Of a stretch of 64,000 nt of DNA, positions 1 to 11,240 are shown in pieces. The translations under genes and the position numbers were made by a program. The notes below the pieces were generated by a model. That model saw only the letters and a list, made by a program, of their open reading frames with translations. It did not search any database and had not been told where the DNA came from. Within the stretch, counting starts at the first letter, position 1; every line of letters starts with the position of its first letter. Origin of the DNA: Piliocolobus tephrosceles (lineage: Eukaryota > Chordata > Mammalia > Primates > Cercopithecidae); assembly GCF_002776525.5 (NCBI RefSeq), contig NC_045438.1:143107708-143171707 (forward strand). Direction: 5' to 3'.

Positions 1-590
1 TCCCTAGAGAGTTTCAGGATGAGGACTGGTGGTTGCCAGGGGAACCAACCATGAAATCTGAGGAATGAACTTTCAGCCCCTGCCCCATTTCTGGGGAGGA
101 AAGAAGGGATGGAGATTGAACTAATCACCAGTGACCAGTGATGTAGTCAACTATGACTATGTAATGGAAGCTCCACAAAACCCCTAAGTTACAGAGTTCA
201 GAAAGCTTCTGGATTGGTGAACACATGAAGGTGCTGGGAGGGTGGGCATCTAGAGAGGGCATGCCCTTCCTCTATACCTTGTCCTGTGCATGTCTTCCAT
301 TTGGCTGCTCCTGGGTTGTAACTTCTGTAACAAACCAGTAATAGGAAGTAAAGTGACTTCGTGAGTTCTGTGAGCCTTTATAGAGAATTACTGAACCCAA
401 AGAGTGGGGCTCACAGAAACTCAAGATTTATCATCTCTTGCTCGAAGTATAGGAGACCTGGACTTACAACTGGTATCTAAAGTGGAGAAGAGTCTTGTGG
501 GTCTAAGCCCATAACCTGTGGGGTCTGTGCTAACTCTGGGTAGTGTCAGAATCGAAGAATTGGTTGTTGGTGTGGAAAAAATCCAGCCAT
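1..590 (+). mobile_element. ERVL-type LTR, 5'-truncated by window edge
   Basis: A retroviral long terminal repeat whose 5' end lies outside the window. Seen: an LTR-style run with a promoter/polyadenylation-like part around 290-360 (gttgtaacttctgtaacaaaccagtaa) split over short motifs such as ctgtgagcc, then a terminal part ending near 590. It is followed at about 590-606 by ttgtgtcagaagtgttg, which resembles the tRNA-Leu-type primer-binding site used by ERVL elements. I infer class III (ERVL or MaLR-related) and do not assign a subfamily. It has no coding capacity, and no recognisable internal gag/pol follows, so it is a solitary or truncated fossil. The LTR assignment is moderate and the subfamily is open. 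Confidence 0.55.
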
Positions 591-612
591 TTGTGTCAGA
601 AGTGTTGTGAGT
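590..612 (+). other. candidate tRNA-Leu-type primer-binding site remnant
   Basis: The string gtgtcagaagtgttgtgag sits immediately after the LTR-like sequence. In ERVL elements the minus-strand primer site begins tggtgtcagaagtg and matches the tRNA-Leu 3' end. The match is close but not exact, as expected of an old copy. It supports the LTR call and its plus orientation. Confidence 0.45.
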
Positions 613-1183
613 AGAAACAGATCACAGACCCACCCAATGTGCAAGGGCCAGAATGGCTTAGGTCTAAAGGAAAACATTCTAGAGGAGCCGTTAGACTTAG
701 GTGACACAATTTTTTATAACTGCCTATTTCAATACTATTAAGATATAACCTTCTGCAATTTGGTGGTGCTTGTTTATTATCTGATAGGCAGAACTTAAAG
801 AAACTCAAAAACGGAATTAAGGCGACTCAGTAAAAATTTTAAAGGGCAGGAAAATACAACCTCTGGAATCAAGACTAGGAATTTTGGCAACTAAGTTATC
901 AAAATATTCTCACCATTTATAAATTCTAGCAGACTTTCTCTAACAATACGAAAATAAAGAGAAACAAAAATATAGCAGTTCAAACACACTTACAGCAGAA
1001 AGAGAAAAAAAGATGAGTGTACCATCAAAAAGTCCCTTTTCCAATGCAGGTTTCTTGCTACTTTAGACCAAATATTTCGTGTGATCCAAGGCATGAGTCC
1101 ACATCTGGCAGGAAAGAGTACACAGTCTAGACTGTGGCTCCTTAAAGGAAAAATGTGTGTCTAAGTTATTTGTAAATTTCCAA
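613..1183. other. AT-rich stretch without recognised features
   Basis: No interspersed repeat, gene or structured RNA could be recognised. It may include degraded ERVL internal sequence given the LTR upstream, but no motif proves this. A short frame of 70 codons on the minus strand (596-808) overlaps the LTR end and has no recognisable similarity. Confidence 0.4.
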
Positions 1184-1240
1184 TGACCTACACAGTGCCT
1201 GGTGCAAAGAAAACAATAAATGGTTGATTAATAAAGAGAG
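1184..1240 (+). repeat. L2 LINE 3' end fragment
   Basis: The text cacagtgcctggtgcaaag followed by caataaatggttgattaata is the typical 3' terminus of L2, where the polyadenylation-like aataaa precedes a short tandem tail. Only the last 50-60 bases can be recognised. MIR elements share this 3' end, so a MIR origin is also possible. Confidence 0.6.
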
Positions 1241-1483
1241 GCTTGTTGTGAACCACAGGCCTTAGATTTTACAAAGGAAGAACTATCGATAAAGGTATTT
1301 GGAATTTATTTACAAATTCATATCAAACATGAAATCTAATTCAAACAATAGGAGGTATAAGTTTTTTTTTTTTTTAGTTTTTCATAGAGTTCATTATCTG
1401 GAAATTTTGTAATTCGTGTAATTTTAATTTTCCATTTACTTTCCCAATCCAACAAAATCTCTTTCTCTTTCTTTCCTTGAGGG

Positions 1484-1700
1484 CAAGGGTCAGCAAACTA
1501 CTCCAGAGAGCCAAATCTGACCCACTATTTATTGTTGTAAATAAAGTTTTAATGCAAAATAACCACATCCATCAGTTTGTATACTTTCTATGGCTGCTTT
1601 CACACTACCATGGCAGAACTGAGTATCTACAACAGAGAATCTGCCCGCAAGCCTAAAATGTTTGCTATCTGGCCCTTTAGAGTAAATGTTTGGTGTTCTT
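1484..1700 (-). mobile_element. hAT-Charlie-type MITE (non-autonomous DNA transposon)
   Basis: About 217 bp beginning caagggtcagcaaact, with internal phrases gtaaataaagttttaatgcaa, ctatggctgctttcacactac and ctatctggccctttag, which I recognise as one of the common placental hAT-Charlie MITEs. The subfamily is not assigned. The terminal inverted repeat is legible on the left and eroded on the right. Flanking 8-mers cttgaggg (1476-1483) and ctttagag (1701-1708) agree at 6 of 8 positions, as for an old target-site duplication. Strand is given by analogy with the usual consensus and is uncertain. No transposase is encoded. Confidence 0.75.
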
Positions 1701-1708
1701 CTTTAGAG

Positions 1709-2494
1709 TATCATATAATACCAAATACCCAATAAAATACTGTGTTTTTAAAATAACTTGGGAGATTTACTAAAAGTTATTTACAAGATAATTGGATATG
1801 CTATTCACTTTTGGTCCATATGGCTTCATTTACATCCTCATAATTAAAATATACCAAAGACACAGCTTTAAAAGAACAAAAGCCTAATGATACAGAAAAT
1901 CCTTTCTTGCCACCTAATTTATGCCATGATCTACTCTGCCTTTGAGAGTCCTTAAAGGGCAGAATAAATTCCACAGAGGTAAGAAAAGGAAAGAAAAAAG
2001 TGCATAAAGAAGTTCAAAAGAAATGTAAGGCTATACAAAGTAGAAGCAGGGTACAGGGTCACACATACAACATCTTGATCACTCCACATATTGAGTACAT
2101 GTGATATTTAACAAGATGAGTTCCGAGTAATGTTAAAGAAAAAGAAACAGCAGAAAAAGCAAGTGAGCCTTTTGGTTTACTTAACCAGGCTAAAAAGTGG
2201 CAGAAACTAGGCAGAAAAGTGCCCTTTTGGAAATATAGCAATCCCAGCCCCTGAGGAGACTCAAGGAAGACAACATGAAGAGATCAAAGGCATTTCACCC
2301 TGACCTGTACCCATTTCACCAGAAGGTTCATTCCATCCACCTTTCAGTGATCAGAAAGAAGCAAAGCCCTGGAGCCACCTCAAGACACACAGCCTGACTA
2401 CCTCTGCTTAATGTAGAAAGTTCTCTGGCCAGCTGAGAGGTCTCATCATCCTCTGAAAGAATCTTGTTTATTCCTACCAAACCCAAACCCAAAC
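1709..2494. other. unclassified AT-rich DNA
   Basis: No repeat family, exon or RNA gene was recognised. The short reading frames here (60-66 codons on the minus strand) have no protein-like domain pattern. Confidence 0.4.
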
Positions 2495-2792
2495 CCCTCC
2501 TTCTTCCATCTACCCAAATTCTACACATCCTTCATGGTCACACTCAAAATTCCAAGCAGTGCAACTGTGCTACTCCAGAGGGACCCATTCTCAAAGATGA
2601 TGTAAATGGTGTTCCCTGGCATTGTACAACACAGTGGCCCCAATCCCAACTCCTCAAGAAAGCCTCTCCCAACACATCACAGCAGGCTGACATTCCCTCT
2701 TTCTTTCCTCAATATGTATCTTACGGCCCTACTGGACTGTAAGCTCCTAGAAGACAGGACAATATATAACTCTTTAATACAAAGCTAATAAT
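2495..2792 (+). repeat. L2 LINE fragment
   Basis: Pyrimidine-rich sequence ends in gactgtaagctcctagaagacagg, a recognisable piece of the L2 3' region (usual form: aatgtaagctccatgagggcagg). The upstream part has phrases such as aagcctctcccaacac typical of the L2 ORF2 tail, but is strongly decayed. Small frames here (2464-2742, 2606-2788) are L2 remnants or chance. Confidence 0.6.
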
Positions 2793-2794
2793 GG

Positions 2795-3005
2795 CACGAA
2801 CACCAAACAGCACCTACTGAGTCAAACTTTGTGCTAAATGCTTTGTATGCATTATCTTATTTAAGTCTCAAAATAATCTTATGCGTATGTGTTATTTTAG
2901 TTTTACAGATGAAGAAACTGAGACTTAAAGTTTTAAATTTGCTGTAGTCCATACAACCAGAAAATGGCTGAGCTAGGAGTCTGACCAAGGTCTGTCTGGT
3001 TCCAA
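2795..3005 (-). repeat. MIR SINE
   Basis: The antisense MIR series is in order: actttgtgctaaatgctttg, gcattatcttatttaagtctc, tttacagatgaagaaactgag, then gctgagctaggagtctgacc and ggtctgtctggttcc. These correspond to the reverse complement of the MIR body including its core. It is an ancient tRNA-derived SINE, diverged and without a clear target-site duplication. Confidence 0.85.
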
Positions 3006-3079
3006 GAATAACGTTCCTAAATTGTACATTAACTCTCACCCCAAAGGTACCCAATAAAACCTGCTTTTTTTTTCCCCCA

Positions 3080-5912
3080 AGATAGCAGATTGGCGGCACT
3101 GTGAGAATGCCTCTACCACTTAGAACGACAAAATAGTGTGGAGAGATTCACACTGTGAATTTTTTTTTCAGGAAGAAACACAGGAACTTACTATGAGGCA
3201 GATGCAAATCTCTAAGTCCCCAGAGTGTGAGAGGAGGATAAACTGCCTCTAGGATATACACTCCTACTGGGGAATCTGGCTATCCAGGCCACAAGGGAAG
3301 CCCTCAACCCTACCCAGCACTAAAGCTGATTCAGTGAGCCGTGGGGAGTATATGAGGAGGAGTAGCACTGGACATGCTTTCAGTGCACTCCCAGTCTCCA
3401 GCAAGGACAGAGGGAAGCCATTGCTGATCCTACCTCACAGGGGACCTTGTGGAAGTCAGCCAGCTAACTCAGCCAGCAATCACAGGTTGAGAGAAGCTCA
3501 ACTGAGATTCACGATATGAGTGGGAACAAGCTCCCTTGGGCAGAACTGAGGGGCAAGTGGGAAGTGTGCTGCAGCCATAAGACAGCACAGGGTTTGGGTG
3601 CCCCTGCTGTTTGGGGAGACCAAGAGAAATGTGGCCTGAAGGCTATGCAAAGGCTAATGGCCTGGGGCAGTTTTGAGTTCTGAGTGCTAACTGTCTGGAA
3701 CCCAGCTAGCTGCTGCTAGGGGTACACTGTGGCTGTGAGACCTGCCTTGCCAAGTGCATGAAAGCTGAGTAGGGCTCGCTGCTACCTGCTACTCCCCACT
3801 CTCCATGCAGACTCTTCAGTGCAGCAGAAGCAGCTGTGCTTTTCCTTTGAATATACCCCAGCAGCCAGAGAACTGCCCTCTGATCCTCACTGGGACCACT
3901 GCTTTTGCCCATATATGGAGAGCTAGAGCACAGACTTGCCTAACTCAGCCCCAACTTGGCTTTGCCCCTCATTCCTACCCTGTTAGCTTGTTCTTTGTAG
4001 AACAGAAACTTTTGGGAGCTCTATGGCCCCACCAATTGCCTGAGACACCAGAGTACCTCCCCTGGGTACATAAGGCAAGCACAAATTCTACCACTACCAC
4101 AGCTGGTGCTCTTTTGCAAGCACCACCTTCTGGTTGGAAGCCAACTGACATAGGCCATTATAGCATCTTCAGGCAGAAGAACACAGCATGCAGAAAGGAG
4201 AAAACTCATGTGTGACCTCAACAATCACCATTGCCTGCAACACCCTGGCTAACCAAGAGATCCTGAGTCTGTCCATATGACCAGTTCATCTACTACTACA
4301 ACCAGTATTTGAGAAAACCAACACACTAAGGCTTTTCATAACCAAGGAATCTCACAGCACTCCCCTGCCATCCCCATCAGAACTGGTGCTGGTACACACT
4401 GCTGGGATACTTGAGGATCCACATCACTGGATCCCTTGGAGACATCCCCCAGCACCACCCTGGAGTATAGCAGCCCCACTAGGCAGCTAGACCTAGACAA
4501 GAGTTTCATTCACAGTAGTCTGGACTTTAGGGACTTCTGCTCCTAAGGGAAGAAGAAATGCATGACATCAAGGGAGTACTCCATGAAACAAAAGAATCAA
4601 GATGGCAGGCCTTGAGTCCCAAAACTTTCCATTTCTGGGAAGTTGCTTTGAGCAGAGGCACAGTTGCAGTGCTTGGCTCAGCAGAAAACGTCTGTGCCTC
4701 TACCCCAACAGCCAGTCAGCCCTGGTGCTCATGAAGGGTCTTAGAGAAGGCGATTTCTTCTCCCCTTCATCCACCATCGACATAGCTGAGGCTTCCCCCA
4801 TGGGAGCTCAGCATGGATGTATCTGTAGATAGACATTCTTTCTGGGATACTTCAGGGTGGCTGCATCCACATAGAAAGAATGTCCCCTAGGTTCAAGCTT
4901 GCACGAGGGGTACAATCCTTTCTATGATGAACATCAACATTCCTACAGATGAAAAGAGGTGCCTGATCTGAATAGCTGGAACTCTGGATCAGGAGTGTAA
5001 TTGGAAGGTGGATCACTTTCCTGCTAGTCTACTAGGAAAGCTGAGGTGGGTTCTTCCCTTTCCCTTGAAAAGACCTCAGTGCATTTCACTGAGAGCTGCC
5101 CCAGCTGCTTCTATCAAGGCTGAGACCTCTGCCCACCACTGAGTATTGCATTTACCAACCTGCTTTAGCCACAGCTGATTTTTACCCATGGACATCTCTC
5201 CTACTGGCCTGAAGTCTAAGCTGTTCAACTCAATAAATAAAATACTGCCGAAAAAAATAAATTAATTAAAACATGCACACCACTGGGGAATTAGATCAGC
5301 TTTAAGAGACCTCTGCAATTCCAACCCCACAGGAGACAATGAACCTGCTCACAAACCAAGCACTATGCTACTACAACCTGCATCTGAGAAAGCTATCATA
5401 CAAAGACTCTCTATAACCAAGGAACTCATACAAAGTCTTCACCCCTGAAACCACCAAGAGCTGAATTAGGCTATAATAAACTATAAACATTAAAGTCACA
5501 TCCTCAAGGGGGAAAATTTTTTTTAAGTCAAATCAAAAATAAATTCAAGAATAATTAGAATAGCCTACCCAAATTAGAAGGAACTAGAAAAATAATTCTG
5601 GCAGCCAGGTACGGTGGCTCATGCCTGTAATCCCAGCACTTTGGGAGGTTGAGGCAGACGGATCACCTGAGGTAGGAAGTTTGAGATCAGTCTGGCCAAC
5701 ATGGTGAAACCCCGTCTCTATTAAAAATACAAAAATTAGCTGGTCATGGTGGTGGGCACTGTAAGCCCAGCTACTCGCAAGGCTGAGGCAGGAGAATCCC
5801 TTGAACCCAGGAAGCAGAGGTTGCAGTGAGCCAAGATCATGCCATTGCACTCCAGCCTGGGCAACAAGAACAAAACTGCATCTCAAAAAATAATAATAAT
5901 AATTCTGGCAAT
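3080..5912 (+). promoter_or_regulatory. L1 5' UTR (decayed internal promoter region)
   Basis: About 2.5 kb of L1-type leader without the Alu. It is GC-richer than its surroundings, with repeated phrases about caccactgg/cagcccc and no intact frame continuing into ORF1. In L1 biology the first hundred or so bases act as an internal RNA polymerase II promoter and carry an antisense promoter. Here the sequence is decayed and activity cannot be judged. The long leader is one reason for placing this copy among older primate L1s. Confidence 0.7.
5591..5910 (+). repeat. AluS-grade element in L1 leader, 13-bp target-site duplication
   Basis: Full-length dimeric Alu at 5604-5897, starting gccaggtacggtggctc and ending in a short A-rich tail. 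The 13-mer aataattctggca flanks it perfectly at 5591-5603 and 5898-5910. The insertion point is two bases upstream of the L1 ORF1 start codon at 5913. Alu supplies an upstream in-frame ATG at 5826, producing a 168-codon chimeric frame that has no expected function. Confidence 0.97.
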
Positions 5913-6835
5913 ATGACAAAACAGGGTTCTATAACAACCCCAAAAGATCACACTAGATCTTCTGCAATGGATCCAAACCAAGATGAAATCTTTGAAATAC
6001 CAGATAAAGAATTCAAAAGGTGGATTATTAAAGCTATTCAAGGAAATACAAGAAAGAGCATAAAGAAATTGAAAAAAACAATTCATGGTATTAACAAAAA
6101 ATTTTCTAAAGAGGTAGACATTCTGAAGAAAAACCAATCAGAACTTCTGGAAATTAAAGATACACTTAGGAAATTGCAAAATATAGTGGAAAGTTTTAAC
6201 GCTAGACTAGAACAAGTAGAAAAAAGAATTTCAGAGCTTGAAGATAAGCCTTTCAAATTAACTCAGACAAAAATAAAGAAAAAAGAATTAAAAGAAATGA
6301 ACAAAGTCTCCAAGAAATATGAGATTACGTAAAACAGTCAAGCCTTAGAATCAATGGTGTTACTGAGGAAGAAGAGAAAGCAAAAAGTTTGGGAAACTTA
6401 TTGGAGAAAATAGGTGAGAAAAATTTCCCTGGCCTTGCTGGAGATTTAGGTAACCAAATGTAAGAAGCATAAATAATTCCTGGGAGATTCACTGCAAAAA
6501 GGACATCATCAAGGCATACAGTCATCAGGCTATCTAAAGTAAACATGAAGGAAAGAATTCTAAGAGTAGTGAGATAAAAGTATCAGGCAAACTACAGGTA
6601 AAAACACACCAGACTAACAGCAGACTTCTCCGCAGAAACCATACAAGCCAAAAGGGACTGGAGTCCTATCTTTAGCCTCCTCAAACAGAATAACTGTCAG
6701 TCACGAATTTTTTATCCAGCAAGACTAAGTTTTACAAATGGAGTCTTTTTCAGAGAAGCAAATGCTGAGGGAATGTGTCACTACCAGACCAGCCCTACAA
6801 GAAATGCTAAAAGGAGTTATTAATCTTGAATCAAA
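5913..6835 (+). pseudogene. L1 ORF1 remnant (RNA-binding coiled-coil protein), frameshifted
   Basis: L1 ORF1p is the trimeric RNA-binding protein that coats L1 RNA in the cytoplasm. The frame opens at 5913 and runs to a stop at 6332, about 140 codons. Visible are a variable N-terminus with the phrase DEIFEIPDKEFK and a heptad-rich coiled coil with QSELLEIKDTLRKLQ and RLEQVEKRISELEDK. The remaining RNA-recognition and C-terminal parts continue to about 6835 in other frames, interrupted by stops. It is clearly inactive. The frame given by the upstream Alu ATG at 5826 simply joins this one. Confidence 0.9.
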
Positions 6836-6949
6836 AGGTTGATATGCACCAAAACAGAAAGCATAAAACATATAGGACATATCAAACCATAATACAGTGA
6901 AGAAAACCAAGTACCTATGTAACAACACGATAACTGAACAATACCTTGC

Positions 6950-9900
6950 ATCTTGAGACTAAATACTCCATTAAAAGATATACTTTGGCAGAATGGATAA
7001 AAAGTCACAAATCAAATATCTGCTGTCTTCAAGAGAATCAATTAACATGAAAAGACTCTTATAGACTCCAGGTAAAGAGGTGGAAAAAGATATTCCACGT
7101 AAATGAGAATCAGAAGTGAGCAGGAAAAGCTATTCTTCCATTAGATAAAACAGACTTTAAAACAACAACAGTAAAAAAAGACAAAATATGCCATTATATA
7201 ATAATAAAAGGATCAATCAAACAAGATGATATTACAATTCTAGATATATATGCACCTAAGTCTGGAACTCCAGATTCATAAAACAATTACTACTGGACCT
7301 AAGAAAACAAATAGACAGCAATATAATAATAGTGGCTTCCATACTCCACTGACAGCACTACATAGATCATCAAGGAAGAAAGTCAACTAAGAAATACCAG
7401 GCTTAAACTATACTCTAGAACAAATGGACCTAATATATTCACAGAACATCCTACCCAAGAACTGCAAAATATACATTCTTCTCATCAGAACATGGACCAT
7501 TCTCCAAGACACACCATATGACAGGCCACAAAACAAGTCTCAATACATTTTAAAAAATCAAAATCATACCAAGTACCTTCTCAGACCACAATGGAAAAAC
7601 CAGAAATCATCTCCAAAAGGAATTCCCAAAACTATACAAATACACAGAAATTAAACAACCTACTCCTGAATGACTTTTAGGTGAACAATGACATCAAGAT
7701 GGATATTAAGAAATATTTCAAAATGAATAACAGTGACACACATCATCAAAACCTCTGGAATACAGCAAGAGCAATGCTATGAGTTAAGTTTATAGCACTA
7801 AATGCCTACATCAAAAAGTATGAAAGACCACAGACTGACAACCTAACCTCATACCTCAAGGAGCTAGAGAAACATGAAGAAACCAAACCCAAAGCTAGCA
7901 GAATGAACGAAATAACAAAGAGTTTCTCATTAGAGCAGAACTAAATGAAACTGAAACAAACAAACAAAAAATAAAAAAGATCAAGGAAACAAAAACTTGG
8001 TTTTTTGAAAAGATAAACAAAATCAATAGATGATTAGCTAGATTAACCAGGAAAAGGTTCAAGTAAGTTCAATTAGAAATGAAAATGGAGGCTGGGCATG
8101 GTGGCTCAGGCCTGTAATCCCACAATTTCGGGAGGCCGAGGCAGACGGATCACGAGGTCAGGAGATTGAGACCATTCTGGCCAACATGGTGAAACCCGGT
8201 CTCTACCACAAATACAAAAACGTTAGCCAGGTGTGGTAGCACGTGCCTATAATCCCAGCTACTCGGAGGCTAAGGCAGGAGAATCGTTTGAACCAGGGAG
8301 GCAGAGGTTGCAGTAAACCAAGATCGCGCCACTACACTTCAGCCTGGCGATAAAGCGAGACTGTCAAAAATAAATAAATAAATAAATGCAAATGGACACA
8401 TTATAACCAACAGAAACGTAAAAGATCATTCGAGACTACTACGAACACCTCCATGCAAACAAACTAGAAAATCTAGAGGAAATGGACAAATTTCTGGAAG
8501 CATACAATCATCCTAGCTTGAATCAGGAAGAAATAGAAATCCTGAACAGACCAACAAGTAGCAAGATTGAATCAGTAATTTTAAAATTGCCAAAAAAAAA
8601 AAACAAACGCACAGGGCCACACAGACTCATAGCTGAATTGTACCACACATTCACAGAAGAATTGGTACCAATCTGCTGAAACTATTCCAAAAGATTGAGA
8701 AAGAGGGCATCCTCTATAACTCATTCTATGACACCAATATCACCCTGATACCAAAACCAGGAAAAAACATAACAGAAATAAAAAAAGACAAAGAAAACTA
8801 CAGAACAATATCTTTGAATCAACATAGATGTAAAATCCTCAACAAACTGAATCCAACAGCACATCAAAAAGATAATTCACCATGATCAAGTGGGTTTCAT
8901 CCAGGATGTAGGGATGGTTTTACAAATGCAAGTCAATAAATGTGAAACATCATATAAACAGAATTAAAAAAAAACAAAAACCTGTCAATCATCTCAATAG
9001 GTGCAGAAAAAGCATTCGGTAAAATCCAGCATCCCTTTATGATAAAAATTCTCAACAAACTAGGGATAGAAGGAATATACTTCAAAATGATAAAAGCCAT
9101 ATATGACAAATCCACAACCAACATCATACTGAAGGGGAAAAGTTGAAACTATTGCCCTTCAGAACTGGAACAAGACAAGAAAGCCCACTTTCACCACTTC
9201 TATTCAACATAGCACTAGAAGCCCTAGTCAGAGCAATCAGGCAAGAGAAAAAAATAAAGGGCATCCAAATTGGAAAAGAGTAAGTTACACTATCTCTGTT
9301 TGCCAGTAGTATGACTGTATACCTAGAAAACCCTAAAGACTCCTCCAAAAGACTCCTAGATTTGATAAATGAACTCACTGAAGTCTCAGGTTACAAAATC
9401 AATGTACACAAATCAGTAGCACTGCCATACACCAACAACAATCAAACTGAGAATCAAATCAAGAACTCAATTCCTTTTATAATAGCAGCAAAAATAAAAT
9501 AAAATAAGTTACCTAGAAATATACTTAACCAAGGAGGTGAAAAATCTCTTCAAGGAGAATGACAAAACACTGCTGAAGGAAATCAAAGATAATACAAACA
9601 AATGGAAAAAATATTGCATGCTCATGAATTGGAAGAATCAGTTTCATGAAAATGGCCATACTGCCCAAAGCAATCTAGCGATTCAATGCAACTTCTATCA
9701 AAATACCAACATCATTTTTCACAGAATTGGAAAAAACTCATTCATATGGAACCAAAAAGAACCCAAATAGCCAAAGCAATCCTAAGCAAAAAGAACAAAC
9801 ATGAAGGCATCACATTACCTAACTTTAAGTTATACAAGGTTATAGTTACCAAAACAGCATGGCATTGGTATAAAAGTAAATACATAAGCCAATGTAACAG

Positions 9901-10990
9901 AATAGAGAACACAGTAATAAAACCAAATACTTACAACCACAATTGATCTTCAACAAAGTATACAAAAACATAAATTGGAGAAAGGACTCCCGATTCAATA
10001 AATGGTGCTGAAAAAACTGGACAGCCACATGTATAAGAATGAAACTGGATCCCTATCTCTCACCATATACAAAAATCAACTCAAGATGGATCAAAGACTT
10101 ACATCTAAGAGCTAAAACCATAAAAATTAGAGTAGACAACCTAGGAAGAACTTTTGGACATTGGTCTAGGTAAAGAATTTATGACTAAGACCCCAAAAGC
10201 AAATGCAACAAAAACAAAAATAAATAAATAGAAACTAATTAAATGAAAAAGCTTCTGCACAGCAAATCATCATCAGAGTAAACAGACAACCCACAGAGTA
10301 GGAGAAAATATTTGCAAACTATGCATCTGACAAAGAACTAATATCCACAATCTACAAGTAACTCAAATAAATTAGCAAGAAAAAAAACAAATAATCCCAT
10401 CAAAAAGTGGGCAAATGACATGAATAGACATTTCTCAAAAGAAGATATACAAATAGCCAACAAATATATGAAACAAGGTTCAACATCACAGATCATCAGG
10501 GAAATGCAAATTAAAACCACAACAAGATACTACCCAGCCAGAATGGCCATTACTAAAAAGTTAAAATGCAATAGATGTTGGAATGGATGTGGTAAAAAGG
10601 AAACACTTACTTATACACTGCTGGTGGGAGTGTAAGTTAGTACAACCTCTATGGAAAACAGCATGAATATTCCTTAAAGAATTGAAAGTAAATATACCAT
10701 TCCACCCAGCAATCCCACTACTGGGCATCTACTAAAAGGAAAAGAGGTCATTCTATCAAAAAGACACGTGCACACATCATAGCATCATTTGTAATTGCAA
10801 AGATACAGAACCAACCTAAGTGCCCATCAACTGATGAGTGGATAAAGAAAATGTGGTCTATATACACTATGGAATACTATTCAGACATAAAACAGAATGA
10901 AATATCTTTCACGGCAATTTAGATGGAGCTGGAAGCCATTATTCTACGTGAAGTAACTCAGGAATGGAAAACCAAATACCATACGTTCTC
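6950..10990 (+). pseudogene. L1 ORF2 remnant (endonuclease-reverse transcriptase), multiply broken
   Basis: L1 ORF2p nicks target DNA and primes reverse transcription there. Pieces appear in order but in shifting frames: apurinic-type endonuclease (about 6950-7690), the linker before the reverse transcriptase (7700-8480, containing an Alu), reverse transcriptase (8480-9510) and the C-terminal cysteine-rich part (10560-10660, with a CxxxC-like piece CWNGC). At 9299-9310 the catalytic motif, normally Phe-Ala-Asp-Asp, reads Phe-Ala-Ser-Ser, so both catalytic aspartates are gone. Open pieces are only 60-90 codons long. The start of the endonuclease domain is shortened relative to family length. 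Confidence 0.92.
8077..8396 (+). repeat. Alu element inside L1 ORF2, target-site duplication visible
   Basis: Full Alu at 8090-8383 starting ggctgggcatggtggctc, with an (AAAT)n-type tail. The flanking 13-mers aaatgaaaatgga (8077-8089) and aaatgcaaatgga (8384-8396) differ by one base. It splits L1 ORF2 just before the reverse transcriptase domain and is of AluS grade by eye. Confidence 0.96.
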
Positions 10991-11205
10991 AGTGGGAGCT
11001 AAACTATGGGTACACAAAAGCATATAGAGTCGTTTAACAGTGACTCAGAAGAGGGGAGGGGAGGGGAGAGATGAGGGACAAAAAAACTACATATTGGGTC
11101 CAATATACACAGATGATGGGTGCACTAAAATCTCAGACTGCACCACTATACAATTTGTCCATGTAACCAAAAACCATTTGTACCTAAAAAGCTATTGAAA
11201 TTTTA

Positions 11206-11240
11206 CACACACAGATATATATATATATATATATATATCA
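11206..11240. repeat. (CA)/(TA)n microsatellite at L1 tail
   Basis: A short cacacaca run passes into about 24 bases of alternating TA directly after the L1 3' UTR. Such simple repeats commonly grow from L1 poly(A) tails. Confidence 0.9.

Larger units (their letters stand above)
3080..11205 (+). mobile_element. near full-length LINE-1 (older primate L1PB/L1MA grade), interrupted by two Alus
   Basis: A single plus-strand L1 of roughly 7.5 kb once the two Alu insertions are removed. It has a long 5' UTR (3080-5912), ORF1 remnant (5913-about 6835), ORF2 remnant (about 6950-10990) and a 3' UTR ending in gtaaccaaaaaccatttgtacc and an A/TA-rich tail near 11200. The 5' end carries caagatagcagattggcgg, resembling the conserved L1 start. 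The 3' UTR form and long 5' UTR suggest an L1PB or L1MA-grade element rather than a young L1PA; this is inference. Both ORFs have many stops and frameshifts, so it is immobile. The 5' boundary is uncertain by some tens of bases. Confidence 0.9.

Noticed and set aside
1..610. Consideration of a complete endogenous retrovirus at the window start
   Set aside because: Only LTR-like sequence and a primer-site remnant are visible; no gag, pol or env similarity follows.
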